From JARFUG01 sp050485365 (lineage in GTDB: Bacteria; Desulfobacterota; Desulfuromonadia; Desulfuromonadales; JACZKF01), in contig JBJHBH010000003.1 of NCBI GenBank assembly GCA_050485365.1, positions 26,446-90,445 on the forward strand: 64,000 nucleotides of DNA, written 5' to 3'. The notes below the pieces were generated by a model. The model did no database searches. It was not told where the DNA came from and saw nothing but the letters and a program-made list of their open reading frames with translations. The stretch's first letter is position 1, and the number at the start of each line of letters is the position of its first letter. Made by a program: the position numbers and the translations under genes. Of the stretch, positions 37,448 to 45,332 are shown piece after piece.

Positions 37448-38797
37448 TCAGTACGCCTGGGTCTTGGCGCTCTGCTTGATTTTGCGGAATCCGCCCAGCA
37501 TCGCCTCGGCGAGAGCGTCGATCTCCTTTTCGGTCATCGGTGTCGAGAGGGTCCCCGAGCAGGTGTTGATCATCATGATGCCGTTGTCGAAGAGGTGATC
37601 GAGGAGCATCTTGATCCACGCCGCCTCCTCCTTCGTCTCGAAGGCTTCGCGGTAGTTTCTCGGCGCTTCGGGCTTCATGTGGACGCGGAACATGGAGCCG
37701 ACCCCCGTCACGCACGCCGGAATGTCGGCGACCTGGATCGCCTCGGCGATGCCGCTTCGCACCCGGTCGCCGAGACGGTTGATGCGCTGCACCGCCTCTT
37801 GGTCGAAGAGCTCCATGGAGACGCGCCCCGCCGTCATGGTGATGGGGTTGGCCGAGAAGGTCCCCGAAAGGGGGAAAAGGAGCTTCTCGGAGCGCGGGTT
37901 CATCACCTCCATCACCTCGGCCCGCCCGGCGATGGCGCCGACGGGGAACCCCCCGCCGATCATCTTCCCCATGGCGGTCAGATCCGGTCGCACGTCGTAC
38001 GCCTGCTGGGCGCCGCCGTAGTTGAAGCGGAAGGTGATGACCTCGTCACACACCAGAAGGGCGCCCTTCTCCCGGGTCCACGTGTGGATCGCCCGGACGA
38101 AGTCGGCCGAGGCCGGCACGAGACCGACGCGGTGGGGGACGAGATCGAGGAGGACGCAGGCCAGCTCGTCGGCGTGCCGGTCGAGGATCTCGATGGCCCG
38201 CACCGGATCGTTGAAGGGGATGACGACGACATCGCCCAGGGCCGAGGAGGGGGTGCCGTGGGAGACCGGCACGCTCGACGGGCTCGCGGCTTCGCCCCAC
38301 GTCGCGGGGGAGGCGGTCTGGCTCACCTCGGCGTAGTCGTAGAGGCCGTGGTACGCCCCTTCGACCTTGGCGATCTTCGGCCGACCGGTGTAGGCGCGGG
38401 CGGCCTTCAGGCAGCTCATCACCGCTTCGGTGCCGGAGTTGACGAAGCGCACCTTGTCGAACCCTTCGCTTCGGCTGCAGATGTGCTCTGCATAGTATAC
38501 TTCGGCCTCGGTCGCCAGGGTGAAGGCCGTCCCCTTGTGGAGCTGCTCGGTGACCGCCGCCACGACGGCGGGATGGGCGTGGCCGTGGATCAGCGCCGCC
38601 ATGTTGTTGGCGAAGTCGATGCGCTTCACGCCGTCGATGTCGGTGACGTAGCACCCCTCGCCCCGCTCGGCGTAGAGGGGATGGGGGGAGCGAAGGACGG
38701 TGTTGCGGCTCACCCCGCCGGGGAGGACCTTGCACGCCCGCTCGTAGAGCTCGGCGCTTCTAGACGTTTCCGCTTGTTTTATCGCTTGCTCAGTCAT
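37448..38797 (-). CDS. Class III aminotransferase, glutamate-1-semialdehyde-aminomutase/beta-amino-acid type
   Basis: 449 residues; start ATG 38797 with AAGGTGG upstream. PLP fold type I with NSGTEAVMSCLKAARAYTGRPKI, the metal-independent CDEVITFRFNYGGAQ and the Schiff-base Lys at ~278 (MGKMIGGGFPVGA). The N terminus LPGGVSRNTV is that of HemL-like enzymes, but the context is catabolic, with no heme genes nearby. Beta-phenylalanine and other beta-amino-acid aminotransferases belong to this same subgroup, so transamination of a beta-amino group (3-aminoadipate or beta-lysine) fits. It lies between pcaIJ and pcaF. Confidence 0.78.
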   Translation of the reverse strand: MTEQAIKQAETSRSAELYERACKVLPGGVSRNTVLRSPHPLYAERGEGCYVTDIDGVKRIDFANNMAALIHGHAHPAVVAAVTEQLHKGTAFTLATEAEVYYAEHICSRSEGFDKVRFVNSGTEAVMSCLKAARAYTGRPKIAKVEGAYHGLYDYAEVSQTASPATWGEAASPSSVPVSHGTPSSALGDVVVIPFNDPVRAIEILDRHADELACVLLDLVPHRVGLVPASADFVRAIHTWTREKGALLVCDEVITFRFNYGGAQQAYDVRPDLTAMGKMIGGGFPVGAIAGRAEVMEVMNPRSEKLLFPLSGTFSANPITMTAGRVSMELFDQEAVQRINRLGDRVRSGIAEAIQVADIPACVTGVGSMFRVHMKPEAPRNYREAFETKEEAAWIKMLLDHLFDNGIMMINTCSGTLSTPMTEKEIDALAEAMLGGFRKIKQSAKTQAY

Positions 38798-38901
38798 GGT
38801 GACCACCTTTGGGAGATGTTAAGCCTGTCAGGCTCTAGGCTTTTAGGAAATTCAAAACCTTGGCATCCGTCGTCCGTCCTCTGCTTTCAGCCTAAGAGCC
38901 T

Positions 38902-39579
38902 TCAGCCTAAACCCCTGCCCCTCTGCAGCTTGCAACCGGTCCTCTCCTGGACATAGTCGAAATCGACCCCCGGGGCGAGCTCGGCGACCTCGAACCCGTG
39001 GGGGGTCAGGTCGATGACGGCCAGATCGGTGTAGATGCGGCTGACGACCCCTTTGCCGGTGAGCGGATAGGTGCACGCCTCCACCAGCTTCGCCTCGCCG
39101 TCGCTGGTGCAGTGCTGAGTGATGACGTAGATGGTGCGCACCCCGGCGACCAGATCCATCGCCCCCCCCACGGCGGGGATGGCGTCGGGGGCGCCGGTCG
39201 ACCAGTTGGCCAGGTCCCCCTTCTCGGAGACCTGCATCGCCCCGAGGACGCACACGTCGATGTGCCGCCCCCGGATCATGGCGAAGCTGTCGGCGTGGTG
39301 GAAGAAGGAAGCTCCGGGGATCGCCGTGACCATCTTCTTTCCGGCGTTGATCAGCTCGGGATCCTCGCACCCCGGTTCGGGGGGCGGCCCCATCCCGAGG
39401 AGGCCGTTTTCGGTGTGGTAGATCACTTCGCGCCCCTCGGGGACGTAGCGCGCCACCATCTCGGGGATGCCGATCCCCAGGTTGACGTAGGAGCCGTCGG
39501 GGATGTCGAGGGCGGCCCGCGCCGCCATCTCTTCGCGGCTCCAGCCGAGGGCGCCTTCGTTTTTCGCTGCCACTGTCAT
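38902..39579 (-). CDS. pcaJ: 3-oxoadipate CoA-transferase subunit B
   Basis: 225 residues; its ATG overlaps the stop of pcaI (ATGA), with GGGAG upstream. Beta subunit of family I CoA-transferases: catalytic Glu57 in HTENGLLGMGP, then EDPELINAGK, FFHHADSFAMIRG, DLANWSTGAPDAIPAVGGAMDL and CTYPLTG...VSRIYTDLAV. The overall pattern is that of PcaJ/AtoA; similarity to PcaJ is close over the whole length. With PcaI it would move CoA from succinyl-CoA to 3-oxoadipate. Acetoacetate as substrate remains possible. Confidence 0.83.
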   Translation of the reverse strand: MTVAAKNEGALGWSREEMAARAALDIPDGSYVNLGIGIPEMVARYVPEGREVIYHTENGLLGMGPPPEPGCEDPELINAGKKMVTAIPGASFFHHADSFAMIRGRHIDVCVLGAMQVSEKGDLANWSTGAPDAIPAVGGAMDLVAGVRTIYVITQHCTSDGEAKLVEACTYPLTGKGVVSRIYTDLAVIDLTPHGFEVAELAPGVDFDYVQERTGCKLQRGRGLG

Positions 39580-40286
39580 GGGTACCTTCTCCCTTCGGCG
39601 ACGAGTTTCGACTCCTGGGCGGGGTTGGGGACGAGGACGACGCGCTTCACGAAGATCCCCGGGGTGACGACCACCTCGGGATCGATCCCCCCCGGCTCGA
39701 CGAGGGTGCTCGTCTGCACGATGGTCGTCTTGGCGGCCATCGCCATGATGGGGGCGAAGTTGCGCGCCGTCTTGTTGTAGGTCAGGTTGCCGTGGCGGTC
39801 GGCGCACTCGGCCTTGATCAGCGCGAAGTCGGCCCGCAGGCCGTATTCCATGACGTAGTCGCGCCCGTCGAAGGTGCGCTGCTCCTTCCCTTCGGCCAGC
39901 GGAGTCCCGACGGAGGTGGCCGTGTAGAAGGCGGGGATTCCGGCTCCGCCGGCGCGGATCCGCTCGGCGAGCGTCCCCTGGGGGACGAGCTCGAGCTCGA
40001 TCTTTCCGCTGCGGTAGAGCTCGGGGAAGACCTTGGAGTTGGTGGAGCGCGGGTAGGAGCAGATCATCTTGCCGACCCGGCCGTTCTCGATCAGGGCCGC
40101 AAGCCCCACGTGGCCGCTCCCGGTGTTGTTGTTCACCACGGTGAGATTCTTCGCCCCCTGGTCGATGAGGGCGTGAATCAGCTCGATGGGGCTGCCGGCC
40201 TCTCCGAACCCGCCGATCAGCACGGTGGCGCCGTCGAAGATGTCGGCGACCGCCTCCGCCGGTGAGGCGACACTTTTATTGATCAT
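39576..40286 (-). CDS. pcaI: 3-oxoadipate CoA-transferase subunit A
   Basis: 236 residues; AGAGG 8 nt before ATG 40286. Alpha subunit with VLIGGFGEAGSP (CoA site), NNTGSGHVGLAAL, CSYPRSTNSKVFPELYRSGK, ELELVPQGTLAERIRAGGAGIPAF and ADFALIKA. The start MINKS and the segment order match PcaI of pseudomonads. It is translationally coupled to pcaJ and is 156 bp after kamA, with a small inverted repeat between. It probably works with PcaJ and the nearby PcaF in the last two steps of the beta-ketoadipate route. Confidence 0.83.
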   Translation of the reverse strand: MINKSVASPAEAVADIFDGATVLIGGFGEAGSPIELIHALIDQGAKNLTVVNNNTGSGHVGLAALIENGRVGKMICSYPRSTNSKVFPELYRSGKIELELVPQGTLAERIRAGGAGIPAFYTATSVGTPLAEGKEQRTFDGRDYVMEYGLRADFALIKAECADRHGNLTYNKTARNFAPIMAMAAKTTIVQTSTLVEPGGIDPEVVVTPGIFVKRVVLVPNPAQESKLVAEGRRYP

Positions 40287-40339
40287 GGTCGTTACCTCTT
40301 CAAGTCCAAAATCGTTCTCCCGCTCGTTCGCTCCGCTCA

Positions 40340-40403
40340 CTAGAGGCGCAGAGGTCACAGAGAAAATCAAGATCAGATCTCCCTGCGTTCTCTGCGTCTC
40401 TAG
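40340..40403. repeat. Inverted repeat between kamA and pcaI
   Basis: CTAGAGGCGCAGAG near 40340 pairs with CTCTGCGTCTCTAG ending at 40403 (one mismatch). It may be an intercistronic hairpin within the kamA unit; the sequence type (GCAGAGGTCACAGAGAA) looks like a dispersed repeat. Confidence 0.45.
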
Positions 40404-40442
40404 CGACGCAGGAGCGGGCGAGAGATGCCTTTAGTGTATTTC

Positions 40443-42026
40443 CTAGCCCAGGCGCTTGCGCAGCGCCGCCTCGAGCTGCTCCTCGATCTGCTTGAGCTCG
40501 TCCTCGAAGAAGAACTTCTCGGTGTCGAAAGGCTTGAGGAGGTCGATCTTGTTCTGCTTCTCGTCGTACTTGGCGTGGAAAACCCGGTCCATCCACTCCA
40601 TGTTGCGCGACTCGGTGAACTTCAGGGCGAAGCACGTCTCGCCGTTGATCACCGACGTCCCCATGATGGCCAGCTTGCCGGCCGAGATCGTCATCGAGAT
40701 GTGGCGCGACGGGCGGTTGATCGACGACAACGAGCGATAGATTCGGCTGAAGATCTTCTCCACGTCGGCGAGCGACGCGGTGAAGTAGTGGTGCTCGCCG
40801 GTGGGGCGGGCGCAGTACATGGAGTGGAAGCCGACCCCCATCATCGCCAGGATGTGCGCCAGGTCGATCCAGTTCTGGGCCGACTTCTCCACGTCGACCT
40901 TGCCGCTCTCGTCGGTGAAGAGGCTGATGTGGTTCATCATCGGGCTCTGGCTGCGCACGTAGACGCCGTGGGCCTTCAGGCGACGGATCGCGGCGATCGT
41001 CCTGGGGTTGAGGATCTCGCGCGGGGTGGAGAAATGGGCCATCCACGCCATCTGGATTCCGTTGTCGTAGAGGCGATCGAAGAGCTCGAGCATCTTGTCG
41101 TACTTGGGGCTCAGGATCATCTCCGGATGGAAGGTGAGTGAGCGCGACCCGAGGCGGATGACCTTGATGTGGCTGAGATCGGGGTCCTCGATGATCGGGG
41201 TGATGTACTGCTCGAAGCGGTGCGCCGGCATGAAGCCGCCGTCGCCGCCGGTGATCAGCAGGTCGGTGACCTCGGGGTGGCGCTTGAGGTAGTTGTGGAT
41301 CTGCTCGACCTCCTTCTGCACGAACATGTCCTCGTCGCCGCGAACCTGGGCATGGCGGAAGCAATAGGTGCAGAAGGAGAAGCAGTACTGGGTCGTTGTG
41401 TCGAAGACGAGCTGGCACTGGGGGTACTTGTGCTGGCTCCCTTCGAGGAACTCGACGTTCCCCTCGTCGTTGACGAACCACGGTTTGTTGAGCTGCTGCT
41501 TGCCGTCGTGGGGGTTCGTCTTCTGGGTGTACTCCTTGACGATGCGGGCGCGCTCCTCGTCGTTCGCCGCCTCGACGTAGGCCTTGGAGGTCTGCGCGTC
41601 GATCATTCCCGGCTGGGGGATGACGAGCTGGTAGAGAGAGTCGTTCTCGTAGGCGTCCCAGTTGATGGTGTTGAGAGAGTGGCTTGTCGCCAGGAAGCGA
41701 TAGACCTCGATGAAGAGCTCGCGCTCCTTGACCCGGCTCAGCTCGATCCCGTTCTCCTTCAAAATCTCGCAGACGCGCCGAAACCCTTCCAGCCCGACGA
41801 AGTTCTCACCGACCTTGAAGAGAAAGCGCCGGGTCTCCAGCAGACCGGAGTGCTCGGGATAGGCCGCATGGAGACGGCTCAGCAGCCCGACCGGCAAGAG
41901 CTTCTCTTCCTTGATGATGCGGCGGACCTCATCGCTGAACTGATATCGGTCCATCAAAGCCTGCACATCGGACGGGGTCACGGCGAGATGGGATTTGCCC
42001 TGAACGGCAGCGGTCGGACTGGTCAT
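40443..42026 (-). CDS. kamA: KamA-family radical SAM aminomutase (lysine 2,3-aminomutase, divergent)
   Basis: 527 residues; AGGAG before ATG 42026. Radical SAM cluster motif CFSFCTYC (CX3CX2C) at 215-222, followed by FRHAQVRGDEDMF where classical KamA has RHCTRRR. Further KamA-type segments: LLITGGDGGFMP, LGSRSLTFHPEM, NHISLFTDES. The glycine-rich SAGK in the C-terminal third probably carries the PLP Lys. About 110 residues longer than clostridial KamA, mostly at the N terminus. Reaction expected: L-lysine to L-beta-lysine. First gene of the unit kamA-pcaI-pcaJ-aminotransferase-pcaF-dehydrogenase, with regulatory site 4 upstream. The substrate is likely lysine but unproven for this subfamily. 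Confidence 0.78.
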   Translation of the reverse strand: MTSPTAAVQGKSHLAVTPSDVQALMDRYQFSDEVRRIIKEEKLLPVGLLSRLHAAYPEHSGLLETRRFLFKVGENFVGLEGFRRVCEILKENGIELSRVKERELFIEVYRFLATSHSLNTINWDAYENDSLYQLVIPQPGMIDAQTSKAYVEAANDEERARIVKEYTQKTNPHDGKQQLNKPWFVNDEGNVEFLEGSQHKYPQCQLVFDTTTQYCFSFCTYCFRHAQVRGDEDMFVQKEVEQIHNYLKRHPEVTDLLITGGDGGFMPAHRFEQYITPIIEDPDLSHIKVIRLGSRSLTFHPEMILSPKYDKMLELFDRLYDNGIQMAWMAHFSTPREILNPRTIAAIRRLKAHGVYVRSQSPMMNHISLFTDESGKVDVEKSAQNWIDLAHILAMMGVGFHSMYCARPTGEHHYFTASLADVEKIFSRIYRSLSSINRPSRHISMTISAGKLAIMGTSVINGETCFALKFTESRNMEWMDRVFHAKYDEKQNKIDLLKPFDTEKFFFEDELKQIEEQLEAALRKRLG

Positions 42027-42139
42027 TGTTTCACTCCTGTCGGATGCGAGATTTTTAAGCGAGCGTTTGGTGGAGCCCTGCGTATGACAGCTTCTTCCTG
42101 CAATACCTTACTGATACTGTAAGGAAGGGGCGAAAATAA

Positions 42140-42184
42140 GTAAAATATTGTTTTACTCTAGGGGGCAAAGGAAAAGGCTATGAC
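42140..42184 (-). promoter_or_regulatory. 45-nt LysR-type regulatory signature, site 4 (kamA unit)
   Basis: In gene direction: GTCATAG, 6 nt, CCTTTGCCCCC, 4 nt, GTAAAACAATATTTTAC, ending 113 nt before kamA. A second small palindrome, CCTTAC/GTAAGG at 42106-42124, lies between it and the gene. Confidence 0.75.
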
Positions 42185-42318
42185 CGCCTCGCCCCTCCCG
42201 AAGGCTGCAACGGCGCCGTTTTACAGCGCCCCGGATCAAAGGCAAAGAGGCCCCTCCATTGCGGAAGAACCTCTTTGCGAAAGAACGAAAAAACCAAGCA
42301 ACTGTTGAGCAGTGTGCA

Positions 42319-42424
42319 AAGGGTCTCGCGCCCCCCACTCCGAGGGACGCCATGAACCCATCCCTGGGGGCTTGACTGGCGCCATCCGGGCGCCAGACAC
42401 CCTCTACGTGGCGCCCCGAGACCC
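42319..42424 (-). repeat. Structured palindromic repeat, subtype II, copy E
   Basis: 106 bp, reverse complement of the copy D type: arms AAGGGTCTCGCGCCCCCCAC and GTGGCGCCCCGAGACCC, inner hairpin TGGCGCCATCCGGGCGCCA. It is flanked by CAACTGTTGAGC on the left. Located between kamA and ALDH7 genes. Confidence 0.8.
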
Positions 42425-42513
42425 ATCCCAACGGGATGAGCAGCAAATTCACACACCCCCATCCCCCCGCACCTGCGCCTTTTCTCGCGGCACAGGCACG
42501 GGGGGAAGGTCGA

Positions 42514-44049
42514 TCACTCGATCTCGAACTTGATCCCCTGAGCCAGCGGGAGCGTTCTGCCGTAGTTGATGGTGTTGGTCTGACGGCGCATGTAGGTCTT
42601 CCAGGCGTCCGAGCCCGACTCGCGCCCGCCGCCCGTCTCTTTTTCGCCGCCGAAGGCGCCGCCGATCTCCGCACCGGAGGTTCCGATGTTGACGTTGGCG
42701 ATCCCGCAGTCGGACCCCTCGGCGCTAAGGAACTCTTCGGCCTCGAGGATGTTCTGGGTGAAGATCGCCGAAGAGAGCCCCTGCACGACGCCGTTGTGCA
42801 GCTCGATCGCCTCGGAGAGCTCGCCGCTGTACTTGATCAGATAGAGGATGGGGGCGAAGGTCTCTTCCTGAACGATTTCATATTCGTTGCGGGCCTCGAC
42901 GATGGCCGGGACGACGTAGCACCCCGACTCGTACCCCGCCCCTTCGAGGACGCTGCCGCCGAAGAGGACGTTTCCGCCCTCTTGGCGCACGCGAAGCAGA
43001 GCATTCCTGAAATCGCGCACCGCCCCCTGGTCGATGAGGGGACCGACATGGTTCTTCTCATCGAGGGGGTTGCCGATCTTCAGCCCGCCGTAGGCCTTCA
43101 CGAGGACTTCCTTCACCTTGTCGTAGATCGACTCGTGAACGATGAGGCGGCGCGTCGTGGTGCAGCGCTGCCCCGCCGTGCCGACGGCGCCGAAGACGAT
43201 GGCGGGGAGGGCCATCTTGAAATCGGCATGGGGGGTGAGGATGATGGCGTTGTTGCCGCCGAGTTCGAGGATCGTCCTGCCGAAGCGCTTGGCGACGACC
43301 TGCGCCCCGTGGCGGCCGACCTCGGTGGAGGCGGTGATGGAGACGAGGGGGATCCTCTTGTCGTTGAGGAGCCTCTCGCCGACGCTCGCGCCGCGGCCGA
43401 TGATCATGCTGAAGAGCCCCTCGGGGAGGTCGTTCTTCTTGATGACGCTCGCCAGGATGTTCTGCACGGCGATGGCGCTCAGAGGAACCTTGGAGGAGGG
43501 CTTCCACAGGTTGGTGTCGCCGCAGACGGTGGCGATCATGGCGTTCCAGGACCATACGGCCACCGGAAAGTTGAAGGCGCTGATCGTGCCGACGACCCCC
43601 AGCGGATGGTACTGGTCGTACATCCGGTGGCGCTCCCGCTCGGAGACCATGGTGTAGCCGTAGAGCTGACGCGACTGGCCAACGGCGAAGTCGCAGATGT
43701 CGATCATCTCCTGGACCTCGCCCTTGCCTTCCTGCAGCGACTTGCCCATCTCGTAGGAGACGAGCTGGCCGAGAGCGTCCTTGTGCTTGCGCAGCTCGAG
43801 GCCGATCTGGCGGACGATCTCGCCGCGCTTGGGCGCAGGGACCATCCTCCACTTCTTAAAGGCCTCGTGCGATTTGGCGACGATCCGCTCGTAGTCCTGC
43901 TCCGAGGCGAGATAGACGCTCGCGATGCGCTTGCCGTCGACGGGCGAGACGACGTTGATCTCTCCCTGATCGCTCGTGCTCACCCACTCGATGCCGGTCG
44001 AAGCGCCGAAATTCTTGTCCTTGATGCCGAGCTCTTTCAAAAAATCCAT
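42514..44049 (-). CDS. ALDH7-type aldehyde dehydrogenase (aminoadipate-semialdehyde dehydrogenase family), copy 2
   Basis: 511 residues; AGGAG before ATG 44049. NAD-dependent ALDH with TISAFNFPVAVWSWN, catalytic Glu in LELGGNNAI and Cys at ~296 (GTAGQRCTT). C-terminal ANVNIGTSGAEIGGAFGGEK and TGGGRESGSDAWKTYMRRQTN are ALDH7/AmaB signatures. Known members oxidise 2-aminoadipate semialdehyde/piperideine-6-carboxylate. Here, next to KamA, it may oxidise 3-amino-6-oxohexanoate (which would cyclise to a pyrroline) to 3-aminoadipate. Divergent from lysR with regulatory site 5 between them. Confidence 0.87.
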   Translation of the reverse strand: MDFLKELGIKDKNFGASTGIEWVSTSDQGEINVVSPVDGKRIASVYLASEQDYERIVAKSHEAFKKWRMVPAPKRGEIVRQIGLELRKHKDALGQLVSYEMGKSLQEGKGEVQEMIDICDFAVGQSRQLYGYTMVSERERHRMYDQYHPLGVVGTISAFNFPVAVWSWNAMIATVCGDTNLWKPSSKVPLSAIAVQNILASVIKKNDLPEGLFSMIIGRGASVGERLLNDKRIPLVSITASTEVGRHGAQVVAKRFGRTILELGGNNAIILTPHADFKMALPAIVFGAVGTAGQRCTTTRRLIVHESIYDKVKEVLVKAYGGLKIGNPLDEKNHVGPLIDQGAVRDFRNALLRVRQEGGNVLFGGSVLEGAGYESGCYVVPAIVEARNEYEIVQEETFAPILYLIKYSGELSEAIELHNGVVQGLSSAIFTQNILEAEEFLSAEGSDCGIANVNIGTSGAEIGGAFGGEKETGGGRESGSDAWKTYMRRQTNTINYGRTLPLAQGIKFEIE

Positions 44050-44152
44050 GATCGTCTCCTGCTGTGAAATTCGGGGAGGGAGGGGCTGCTGCCAGTCCCG
44101 ACGGTGGCGGTTCCAAAACGTGGTTACACCTTAGGGGAAGGGCTAATCTCTT

Positions 44153-44197
44153 GTAAAATATTGTTTTTCTGAAGGGGACAAAGGCTGTGGCTATGGC
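44153..44197 (-). promoter_or_regulatory. 45-nt LysR-type regulatory signature, site 5 (ALDH7-lysR intergenic)
   Basis: In the ALDH7 direction: GCCATAG, 6 nt, CCTTTGTCCCC, 4 nt, GAAAAACAATATTTTAC. It ends 103 nt before the ALDH7 start and lies 156 nt before lysR on the other side, a classic place for a LysR operator. Confidence 0.75.
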
Positions 44198-44353
44198 AGG
44201 GTCGAGCAGGCGGGCTTCAAAGGAGCGGATTCGATGAAAAACCTGACAAAAGGGGGTTGCTTTTCTGTGAGAGTTTGACCTTCAATAGAGGCAGGAGGTT
44301 GCGGCGAAAAAGCCGCCCCCCTGCGTCAATCGCTCAAGCATCGGAAGGATTGC

Positions 44354-45229
44354 ATGGAATTTCGCGCCCTACGCTATTTCGTTGCCGTTTACGAAGAGTT
44401 GAGTCTCACGGGGGCGGCGAAACGCTGCTTCGTCGCTCAACCCTCGATCTCTTCGGCCATACAGCAGCTCGAATCGGAGCTCGACACCCAGCTCTTCATC
44501 CGCCACCCCAAAGGGGTCACGCCGACGCGCTCCGGGAACAATCTCTACCCCTACGCCGTCAAGGTGATCGCCGACATCCAGGCGATTCGGGGGCTCTTCC
44601 AGGAGCAGAAACCACAGATCTCCCTGCGCCTCGCCCTCATGCCCTTTCTCTCCGGCCAAAGCATCAGCCTCATCCTCAAGGAGCTTCTGGCCAACGTCCC
44701 CGAGCTCGACCTGACCATCGTCGATCTGAACGAGAAGGCCGACGCCCGCATCATTTCGAGCAAGCTCCTCGATCAGAACGAAGCCTTCCACAAGCTCTGG
44801 CATGACGAGTACGTCCTGGCGATGCCGGTGGGGCACCCCCTCTCGCGGCTCGACTCCGTCCCCATCGAGATGCTCAACGGCATCCCCTTCATCAGCCGCC
44901 AGCCGTGCGACGTCAACGACGCCTGGAAGTTCGCGGTGCAAAAGAACAACCTCACCGTCGACACCAAGGCGACGGTGATGACCGAGGAATACGCCCTTGA
45001 CCTGGTCGCCGCCGGCCTCGGCATCTCCCTCGTCCCCAGCCACTCCACGGGGCTGCGCGCCGACATCGTCACCTGCGCCTTCAGCGACCTGAAGCTCGAG
45101 CGCATCATCGGCCTCGCCTACGTCAAGGACCACCCCCTGCCGGCCCAGCTCCTGACCGCCATCGACAACGCCAAGGATCTCATCGAACACACGTTCGCAC
45201 CGCCGACGCGCCGCGCGGGGTCTCGGTAA
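44354..45229 (+). CDS. LysR-family transcriptional regulator
   Basis: 291 residues; AAGGA before ATG. N-terminal winged helix-turn-helix (residues ~1-60: FRALRYFVAVYEELSLTGAAKRCFVAQPSISSAIQQLESELDTQLF), then a periplasmic-binding-type effector domain (~90-285: LRLALMPFLSG, HDEYVLAMPVGHPLSR, LDLVAAGLGISLVPSH). Divergent to the ALDH7 gene across site 5. As the only regulator gene in the region and with T-N11-A palindromes at five promoters, it probably controls the whole regulon; the effector may be lysine, beta-lysine or a downstream acid (inference). Confidence 0.88.
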   Translation: MEFRALRYFVAVYEELSLTGAAKRCFVAQPSISSAIQQLESELDTQLFIRHPKGVTPTRSGNNLYPYAVKVIADIQAIRGLFQEQKPQISLRLALMPFLSGQSISLILKELLANVPELDLTIVDLNEKADARIISSKLLDQNEAFHKLWHDEYVLAMPVGHPLSRLDSVPIEMLNGIPFISRQPCDVNDAWKFAVQKNNLTVDTKATVMTEEYALDLVAAGLGISLVPSHSTGLRADIVTCAFSDLKLERIIGLAYVKDHPLPAQLLTAIDNAKDLIEHTFAPPTRRAGSR

Positions 45230-45268
45230 GCCTTGATCGGCATCCGAGAAGTCGGACGTACGAAAAAC

Positions 45269-45311
45269 GAAACGGCCGAAGAAGACCGGGAGGGTCCTTT
45301 TCGGCCGTTTC
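45269..45311. terminator. Bidirectional hairpin terminator
   Basis: GAAACGGCCGAA/TTCGGCCGTTTC, a 12-bp stem between the convergent lysR and deaminase genes, with A- and T-rich flanks. It probably terminates both. Confidence 0.65.
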
Positions 45312-45332
45312 CTTCCAACGGTGCGCCGCGCT

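Noticed and set aside
37448..38797. Heme biosynthesis HemL
   Set aside because: Family similarity is real, but the operon context is catabolic and no other heme gene is near; kept as a class III aminotransferase.
34906..44049. Classical lysine fermentation (KamDE, Kdd, Kce, Kal)
   Set aside because: None of those genes is present; the thiolase and CoA-transferase match PcaF and PcaIJ more closely than an acetoacetate pathway.
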